A stretch of 64,000 nucleotides of DNA from Nymphaea colorata. Lineage: Eukaryota; Streptophyta; Magnoliopsida; Nymphaeales; Nymphaeaceae. This document shows positions 57,054 to 64,000 of this stretch, one piece after another. The stretch covers positions 25,619,876-25,683,875 of the forward strand of contig NC_045142.1 in the NCBI RefSeq assembly GCF_008831285.2, in the 5' to 3' direction. Both the position numbers and the translations under genes were made by a program. Below the pieces are notes generated by a model. The model saw nothing but the letters and a program-made list of their open reading frames with translations. It ran no database searches and was not told where the DNA came from. Position 1 is the first letter of the stretch; every line of letters begins with the position of its first letter.

Positions 57054-59352
57054 TTACACTTCGGTATGGTCTTCCTTGGAGAAGTCGGTATCAGCTTTTG
57101 ACGTATCATCCCTGTTTTCACAAGCATCTGTCCCTACTAAAAGCTTAGCCTTGAGGGCCTCTTCCTCCCAATTGGTATTCCAGATCACAGTGAAAGCCAT
57201 GAGAGCAGCAGCGATTTGTGCTCCAAGGAGACCATAGCAGAGGCCCAAGAACCCAAACTGGAAGGTGAAGGCCATAATTAAGGCAATGGGAGAACCTACA
57301 AGGTAGAAGGAAATTAGATTGATCCTAGCACCAGTGTTGGGTCTGGCACTGCCTCTAAGCACGCCACATCCTGTAGTTTGTGGACAATTGCCCAATTCAC
57401 ATAAGCCAATTACAGGCAGAACTTGCATGGTAAGCTTCAAAATCTCTTCATCTGTACTGAAAGCTTGTCCCCACAGCCTTCTTCCTACTATGGTCCAAAC
57501 CAGACCTACCAGTGATATCCCGAAGGCCAGCACCATGGCCACAAGTGCAGCCAGGTGTGCCTGACTTGGCTTTCTAGATCCTAGCTCGGTGCCAACTCGA
57601 GTTGAGACCGATGCACTGAGTGCTACCGGAAATGCATACAGCAAAGATGTTGTTTGTATGACTATGGCTGCAACTGCGACTGTTACATGTGGGTCAGGAA
57701 GGTAGCCAGCTGAAAGTGTCATGAACTCATACCACCACCACTCCAAGCAAACACCTACACAACTTGGCAGTGCAAGACGCAGCAATGTTATCCAATGACC
57801 ATTGTTGTCACCTTTAGAGATGAGGTCCTGCCATGACATTTTCAGATGATCAGTTTTAATGAATGTATGAAGCGACCAAAGAAACCAAAGACGAATGCAG
57901 GGCATCATCAAAATGATCTTTTATAGTTGTAACTTGTTACTAACTGGAGTTTTTTTGTTTTCCTCAGTAGCTTTTACCACATAAAGGATTGAAATATGAT
58001 ATTCATGGAACTAACGGATAAATTTGTGGACCTGAAAGGTCATAAGTGAATTGAGGACTTTATTAGAAATTTAGCAGCACTGCTTGATCAAAATATTAGA
58101 ATATGCATAGTGATATATTTTAAATAAGATGTGCCTGTTCCTGTCCTCTTATTCTGTTTGTCCTCACAAGCTCTGAATGTCTACTGGACTACAAATTACG
58201 CTGGAGCAATAAAAAAAAGAAGTGACAAGTAACGACATTGGTGTGAAAGCTTGTGATTGAGACAGCCTGGGCAAAACTGAGCATGTCTACCAGAAAAAAT
58301 ACAATTATCTGGAAAAATGGAATTGCAAAATCCTGCATGTTCTGACAGAAGTTCAACACAGATTCTTCTTCCTGACACAGATCCAAAGTGATCGGTTCCT
58401 TTTTTGTACTAGATTCTTCATCGAGAATATTTTATCCTATCAACTCTTAATTTAAAGGTGTTCTATCAAATTGGTCCTGCATCTATTTTCGAAGAGTCAG
58501 AATTTTGGCATTAAGCAGTACCTGTTTGCATCCAGTTGGTGGACAGGAGCCAGTGTAGAGCATGTACATGAGAAGAAAAATGAGTGTGTTCAAGTTGGTG
58601 CAACAGGATGCAATGGCGATCCCAGGGATGCCTAGTTTGAGTACAAAAGCAAGCAAGAAGGTCAGGGGAACGTGAAAAATGACAGCAATGGTGGTGCTCC
58701 ACATAAGAGGAGCAGTATTTCCTCTGCATCTAAGATATATACGAAGCGGATGGAGAAAGCTGTTGATGATAAGATCAGGTAGGGCAAAGACAGAATAAAG
58801 GCTAGCCATCTTTGTGATAGAAGGATCTTGCCTAAAATAGACCAAGACGGGTTGCAGGTTAAGCCATAAAAGTGATACAGGCAATGAAGTAAAGAGTAGC
58901 AGGAGAATTGTGCGTCGAAGACTGAGATGAACAAGATTAAGATTTTGAGAACCAAAGGCTTGGCTGCAAATGGGTTCCATGCCCAAGGCTAAGCCACTGA
59001 GAAGTGAGTAGCCAGTGATGTTTGTAAACCCAATGGCAAGTGCACCACCAGCTAGCTCAAGGCTGCCAAGTTTGCCCATGCACAGGACAGAGGTCATGGA
59101 TCTCAGATATGTTATGAGATGCATGGTGGTGAGGGGGATAAAGATCTCCTTTAGTTGCTTTGCCTCCTCCACGATCTGCATGAAGTTTAGAACAGATTAG
59201 AGCAGACGTTGTCAGTTATACAAAGAACAGAAGAAACATTAAGATGATGCATAACTCCTGATCTTTTGAGTTGAAATAGCAAGGAGGGGATTTCTTCATA
59301 CCTGTTTCATTGATGGTTGCTTTGGACTATGGGGATTATCAGTAGGTGCCAT
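57054..59352 (-). CDS. MATE / DTX (DETOXIFICATION) family transporter
   Basis: Exons (minus) 59352-59302, 59175-58522 and 57827-57054 give about 492 residues, usual for plant DTX proteins. These are H+ or Na+ coupled multidrug and metabolite antiporters with 12 membrane helices. Blocks seen: EIFIPLTTMHLITYLRS, GLALGMEPICSQAFGSQN, LRCRGNTAPL, PSCVGVCLEWWWYEFM, ASVSTRVGTELGSRKP, CPQTTGCGVLRGSARP and ISFYLVGSPIAL. The EPICSQAFGSQN and LEWWWYE motifs place it in the DTX48-56-like clade; the substrate is unknown. Exon 1 has 17 codons (MAPTDNPHSPKQ). The exon 3 acceptor was set at TGGCAG|GAC. An alternative AAAAG|ATC near 57918 would add 30 hydrophobic residues and fits the family less well. The promoter abuts a long inverted repeat. 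Confidence 0.93.
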
Positions 59353-59424
59353 AATTGTGTCCCAAAGTTGTGTGTGTATGAGAGCGAGAGAGAGGTGTTG
59401 AACTCATAAATGCGAGTAAGGGGA

Positions 59425-59432
59425 TTTATATA
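59425..59432 (-). promoter_or_regulatory. TATA box of the MATE gene
   Basis: TATATAAA on the minus strand, 73 bp upstream of the ATG at 59352. A (GA)n stretch lies between them in the expected 5' UTR. This is a canonical plant TATA sequence at a suitable distance. Confidence 0.65.
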
Positions 59433-59489
59433 GTGCATGGGCAGAGGGTAGATTCTACGTGCGGAGGCCGCTATTGATGTTCTATTTTC

Positions 59490-60277
59490 TCAAGGAGATG
59501 AGGTTAAATCATTTTGTCAGTTAAAGGAACCCAGTGAATCTGCAGTACTCTCTGTTGTAGCTTTGGTCCCGGCAGGTTGAGAGAAACCGATGTCATTTCA
59601 CTTTAATTAAAAAGGTAGAGAGTTACGGGATTGGGACGTTTGGATGACCACCACGTCATAAACTATCCGATTTTATTTTCTCTGTGGACTCCGAGGTGTC
59701 CCGTACCATAATTCACAAGAGAAGGAGAGAGCAAAAAAAAAGTTTCTACTTATATTACTTTCGAATCTGAACTCCATGTGCTTCTGCTATTTCATGCTTG
59801 TAAACCCCTTAAATTTACGAACTTTCCATATCGTTTATCTGCAAAGAACATATCATATATGACAGTGTAATCATATACTCACATGACAAGTTACATGTAT
59901 GATTACACTGTCATATATGATATGTTCTTTGCAGATAAACGATATAGAAAGTTCGTAAATTTAAGGGGTTTACGAGCATGAAATAGCAGAAGCACATGGA
60001 GTTCAGATTAATATAAGTAGAAACTTTTTTTTTGCTCTCTCCCTCTCTTGTGAATTATGGTACGGGACACCTCGGAGTCCACAGAGAAAATAAAATCGGA
60101 AAGTTTTTGACGTGGTGGTCATCCAAACGTCCCAATCCCGAAACACTCTACCTTTTTAATTAAAGTGAAACGACATCGGTTTCTCTCAACCTGCCGGGAC
60201 CAAAGCTACAACAGAGAGTACTGCAGATTCACTGGGTTCCTTTTAACTGACAAAATGATTTAACCTCATCTCCTTGA
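59490..60277. repeat. Long inverted repeat IR1 (arms ~385 bp, 22-bp spacer)
   Basis: The left arm 59490-59875 and the complement of the right arm 59898-60277 match over their full length, with about a dozen substitutions and a few small indels by eye. Outer ends pair TCAAGGAGATGAGG; inner ends pair GACAGTGTAATCATA. The spacer is 59876-59897. The left arm begins 58 bp upstream of the MATE TATA box, so it overlaps that promoter. A transcript would form a very long hairpin. No coding content was recognised. Confidence 0.93.
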
Positions 60278-60280
60278 TTT

Positions 60281-60412
60281 GCATATGAACAATACAGAAA
60301 GTTCATAAGCTTAAGGGGTTTACAAGCATGAAATAGCAAAAGCACATGGAGTTCAAATTCTAGAAGTAATGTAAGTAGAACTCTCTCTCTCTTGTGGGTC
60401 ATGCTACGGGAC
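60281..60412 (+). repeat. Partial third copy of the IR1 arm
   Basis: AAGGGGTTTACAAGCATGAA, AAGCACATGGAGTTCA and GTAAGTAGAA repeat the inner half of the right arm (about 59925-60066) in direct orientation, but with more divergence than the two arms show to each other. Confidence 0.85.
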
Positions 60413-60858
60413 GCGCAGTGCAATAATTTACACTTGGTTTCACTTCTCCTGGCATCAGATATCCTTTTATCTTAGAACATCCATTTCCGCTGGTTTGGCC
60501 CTGAACTGCTGTGCAGTGGTTGCATCGTTGTCCGTAGACTTTTACCATGTTCATGAAAAGAACATATCCAAGGTCTCCCCATCACCTTTTTTCGCCTTCA
60601 CTCTCCACTGAGTTACTCCAAATGGATGAGATTCCTGGTTGGGCTTTTGATGCATAAAGCTAGTTTCCTTCTAAGCAGCAATTGACTGTGACAGTCCATG
60701 TATGCTACTCTTCTGCGGTCATCTTTGGTTATGCAGTCCTCATCTTGAGCACCACAGGAATCATCAGTGAAGGTAAAGCACATGGGCATCGCTTGGGTTG
60801 GCATATGCAACTTTTTATAAAAAATGGGGACTACCCTCATCTGATTTCAGAGCAAGTA

Positions 60859-60898
60859 TGACTGGAATAAAATAGAACAGGAAATTTAGGCCTTGACA
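60859..60898 (+). repeat. Partial third copy of the IR2 arm
   Basis: GACTGGAATAAAATAGAACA followed by GGAAATTTAGGCCTTGAC resembles the IR2 left-arm segment starting at about 60958. It is a short, diverged direct copy just outside the hairpin. Confidence 0.6.
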
Positions 60899-60914
60899 CA
60901 AGGGAGCCATTCAT

Positions 60915-61416
60915 CTATCAAACCGCACTTTACACCAGCCAAAAAAGACTGGAATGAAATAGAAAGAACAGGTGGAAGTTTACCCCTTGAACCTTAGCTA
61001 TCAAAATTCAGAAGGGATTTCACATGTTCTAGTCATGAGGTGTTTCTATCTCAAGATGAAAATGGAAATCCTACTCCCACCAAGACCACGGCCATGCTTT
61101 TTCACGGCTCAATGGGCGCACTCTTTCAGTCTTTCAAGCTGAAAGGTGAATGTGATGTCAGTGGAGGATTTTTCTTCCAAAATGTCTTCCACTTTTCAGT
61201 TTACTTCAGGCAAGGGATACTTTGATAGCTGTGAAAAGGCATGGTTGTGGTCTTGGTGGGAGTACGATTTCCAGTTTCACCTTGAGATAGCAACATCATG
61301 ACTAGAACATGTGAAATCCCTTCTGTATTTTGATAGCTAAGGTTCAAGGCGTAAACTTCCTGTTCTTTCTATTTCATTCCAGTCCTTTTTGGTTGGTGTA
61401 AAGCGCGGTTTGATAG
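60915..61416. repeat. Long inverted repeat IR2 (arms ~190 bp, ~117-bp loop)
   Basis: The left arm 60915-61109 matches the complement of the right arm 61227-61416 with roughly 17 substitutions and a 3-bp indel by eye, near 90% identity. Matching blocks include CTATCAAACCG, GACTGGAATGAAATAGAAAG, CAGAAGGGATTTCACATGTT and CTCCCACCAAGACCAC. The loop is 61110-61226. The size and loop resemble a young MIRNA or hairpin-siRNA precursor. No conserved miRNA sequence was recognised. Confidence 0.92.
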
Positions 61417-63684
61417 AAACCATATTCATCGGACGTGGAGATCAAAAGCGCCTAATTTTTCTATTTTTGTTCTTTCTGATGGAAGCTGATGAAAAGTGCG
61501 CCTTTTGAAGAGCTTTATACGTCAACCTGATCTCCAGAATTCTCCCTCCCTTTCTCTCTCTCTCTCTCTCTCACATATACCAAGTGTAGGCATTACCTGT
61601 TCATGTTATATAAGTGCGCAACAGTGGATGGTACCAACTTCCTGTTTTGCTTTCTAGAATCATCTGTGAGTTTCTAACCAGCGATTTTTAGCTGCTACAC
61701 ATGCGCCGTGCTCAACAAAGATGGGGCAACTTGCTTTTAGGTTCGCACGACATGTCTGCCTTTACAAATAACGAGAGGTGGTACGTTGCGCATCAATGTC
61801 AAGTCAAATCTTAGACCCTGCCTCCCCAGCACATTCTGTCAGCAGGATCCTTTTACTGCAGTGATAAAATGAAATAAGATCTGATCACGTGTATACAGAG
61901 GGCTCTACAACTCAAGAGCCAACTTAAGCTAGGCTCGAAGTCGAATTGTTTGAAAACTCAAGCTTGCAAACACCATGAACTTGACTCGATTAAACTTGAG
62001 TAAGCTTGTTTAATTTAGGCTACAGACAAACATTATATGTAAATACACGATGACAATATAAAATGACAATGCCCAGATTTATAAAAGTAGAAAGAAGCCT
62101 GTTTCAGGAAACAAGCTGCTCTCTGGTCGTGCCCATCTCATGCGGTTCGAGTTTGAAGTTTGAACTAAGGTGCTTACTGAAGCATCTATTACCAGACTCT
62201 TCTAACTTTGATGGATGGCCATGGCCAAGAACAGTTGGGCTGCAGCCTCAAGTTTCATCCAGCAATCAGTGTGACCTACCAAAACTGTTTCACTAATGCT
62301 CATAATGGAGAGCGGTACCATTCTAAAAAAGTGGACCACGTATCTCTTTGAGAAAGTGATCTGACACATTATTGTACGTGGAACTGCATAGCATATATTG
62401 CTCAAACCAAATCAAGCTGAAGTTACCAACATCAGGTCTATATCAGTGTTTCTACTATGGTACTGTATCCAATATGATTTAGGGTTTGATAGTTTCAAAA
62501 ATACTGTGTGTTTTGCTTCTTAATTAGTCTAAATTGCTTATTATTGCTTTTAAATAAACTCGAGAAGTAGATTCTTCTTGGCTGGGACATCATACCAGCT
62601 GTCAGCAAATCGACGTGGTGCCAATACCGATATTGACAACACTGGTCCATGCAGCAGACGGCATTATGCCGCGAAATCTACATGATGTGAACACTGATTG
62701 GATGCCACGGACCACCGTACTATAGGCGCCACGTTGAGTATTCAAAGACTGCAGACATGTCTGCACGGTGGCCATAGTTGATCTGGCAACTTCACTTCAC
62801 TGCCCACCCCTTGGTCTGGACCATGGAGGGGAACCTACCAATGCTTATACAGCTGGTAAATGAAAGAGCAGTGGGCAGTTACATGTTCCTCTAGATGGGT
62901 CATGTGATACCTTGGCTGAGCTAAGTTAGAGTAGAACCCAAGCAGAAACAGCTCTCAGGATGGTTAGCATGTGTGTGTGAGAGAAAAGTTATATTTTGTA
63001 AATAAAAATATGCTACATGCTTTATTGCTGAAAACTTGCATGATATAAGAATGTAACCGCATTAAAACAAACTGTCACGACAAAAAAAAATAAGATTCAC
63101 ATGTAAAATAATTCAATTCAACCATTCTCCTTTGAAACACTAAATATGTCCATGTGATTGCTTAAAGCAGTCAACTATATCTAAAAAAAGTTGATTTTCT
63201 TGGTAGAAAAGAGATGAGGTTATGAAGTAATTCAAGGGAAACGTTGATCTGAATCCTTATGGAACCAGTGGCAGAACTCATTAGGATGCACTTTTCTGGC
63301 CCAAGAAAATATCTTTTTCTTCCCCAAAAAACCAACCACCATCTGGATCATGCACAGTTTTTTCTCAGACATGAACTAATCAATCTCCTCAATAATGTGG
63401 TGGACTCTGTCCTTCATATGTCCCACTCAAGAGGATTTGACTGCTTGATTTGATGAGTATAGGTATGCAGGTTATGGAGGTGTGCAATACAACCTAGACA
63501 GAGCTTCACATAAATAGTGAGTTTGGGTTGACTGCAGTAAATGAGTGACAGAGGGAGGGGGACCTAATGATTATCATATAAATCTTTTTCATTAATTTCA
63601 TTTTCCATCAATAGATTTGTTTTACAAATAAGCAATACAGATATATAATTATTCGATTCCTCCTCCCAATATCTCTATTCCAAC

Positions 63685-63751
<67 letters not shown>

Positions 63752-64000
63752 TCAATTAAGAAATTAGATCAGGTTCAAAATTAAGAATGACATTTGATCG
63801 GTTTCGGATTTGGATTCAGATTTTGATTAGATTTAACTTTAAATAAGTATAATATATCCAATGCCCTTACACTTTGAAAACCAGTCAGATTCAGTTCAAA
63901 ATTTATATTTAAATTGAGAAATGAATGTAAAAAACAGATTCATTCTGAATTCAGATTTAACTTTTCTTTATTTGTATTCAAATCTAAATATGTGAATGTT
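61417..64000. other. Intergenic, no gene recognised
   Basis: 2.6 kb. It holds a short (CT)n near 61552, a patch of AAGCTTG and CTCGA motifs (about 61920-62036) typical of short plant DNA transposons, and a compound (CT)n(AT)n microsatellite at 63683-63740. The end (63755-64000) is a GGATTTGGATTC-type repeat. The short ORFs show no domain. Confidence 0.55.
63683..63740. repeat. Compound (CT)n(AT)n microsatellite
   Basis: About 20 bp of CT followed by about 37 bp of AT, read directly. Confidence 0.95.

Noticed and set aside
59490-60277. IR1 as a conserved plant MIRNA
   Set aside because: None of the common conserved plant miRNA sequences I know was seen in either arm, and the arms are too long and too perfect for a classic MIRNA. 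Kept only as a hairpin-RNA candidate.

Overview
This is a plant nuclear window. The evidence is introns in nearly every gene, long A/T-rich intergenic DNA, many (TA)n and (CT)n microsatellites, and plant-only families (TIR-NB-LRR, NPH3, DTX-type MATE). Two TIR-NB-LRR loci argue against a grass or other typical monocot. A eudicot, magnoliid or early-branching angiosperm fits; the species cannot be fixed from sequence alone.

Layout. 0.1-5.2 kb (minus strand): a TIR-NB-LRR pseudogene with at least five lesions. 7.9-10.5 kb (plus): a divergent relative cut down to TIR plus half an NB domain, ending exactly at a MITE-like element. 10.7-15.4 kb: repeat-rich intergenic DNA. 15.4-20.4 kb (plus): a complete BTB/NPH3 gene of 632 codons with a GC-AG intron. 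23.8-28.6 kb (minus): a VAR3/OZ1-like RanBP2 zinc-finger organellar protein of 901 codons. 30.9-39.9 kb (plus): FANCI, 13 exons and 1375 codons. 41-43.2 kb: a cluster of short transposon-like repeats. 45.0-47.5 kb (plus): an LC8-type dynein light chain of 107 codons. 48.7-53.5 kb (plus): MCTS1, 8 coding exons and 181 codons. 57.1-59.4 kb (minus): a DTX/MATE transporter of about 492 codons. 59.5-61.4 kb: two successive long inverted repeats. 61.4-64 kb: no gene seen.

The genes are a mixed neighbourhood, not a pathway: immune-receptor relics, light or auxin signalling (NPH3), organelle RNA processing (VAR3-like), DNA crosslink repair (FANCI), a dynein-type light chain, translation reinitiation (MCTS1) and a transporter. 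All exon joins given here were worked out by eye; intron phases were checked by summing exon lengths, and every full model closes in frame.

The most unusual signal is in 59.49-61.42 kb. A near-identical inverted repeat with arms of about 385 bp starts 58 bp upstream of the MATE TATA box. About 640 bp further on lies an independent inverted repeat with arms of about 190 bp and roughly 90% identity. Each is accompanied by a partial third copy. Both would fold into long hairpins and are candidates for young small-RNA loci or foldback elements. Other points are a TIR domain whose catalytic glutamate is glycine, an apparent loss of the FANCI ubiquitin-acceptor lysine with its SQ cluster kept, and the GC splice donor in the NPH3 gene.
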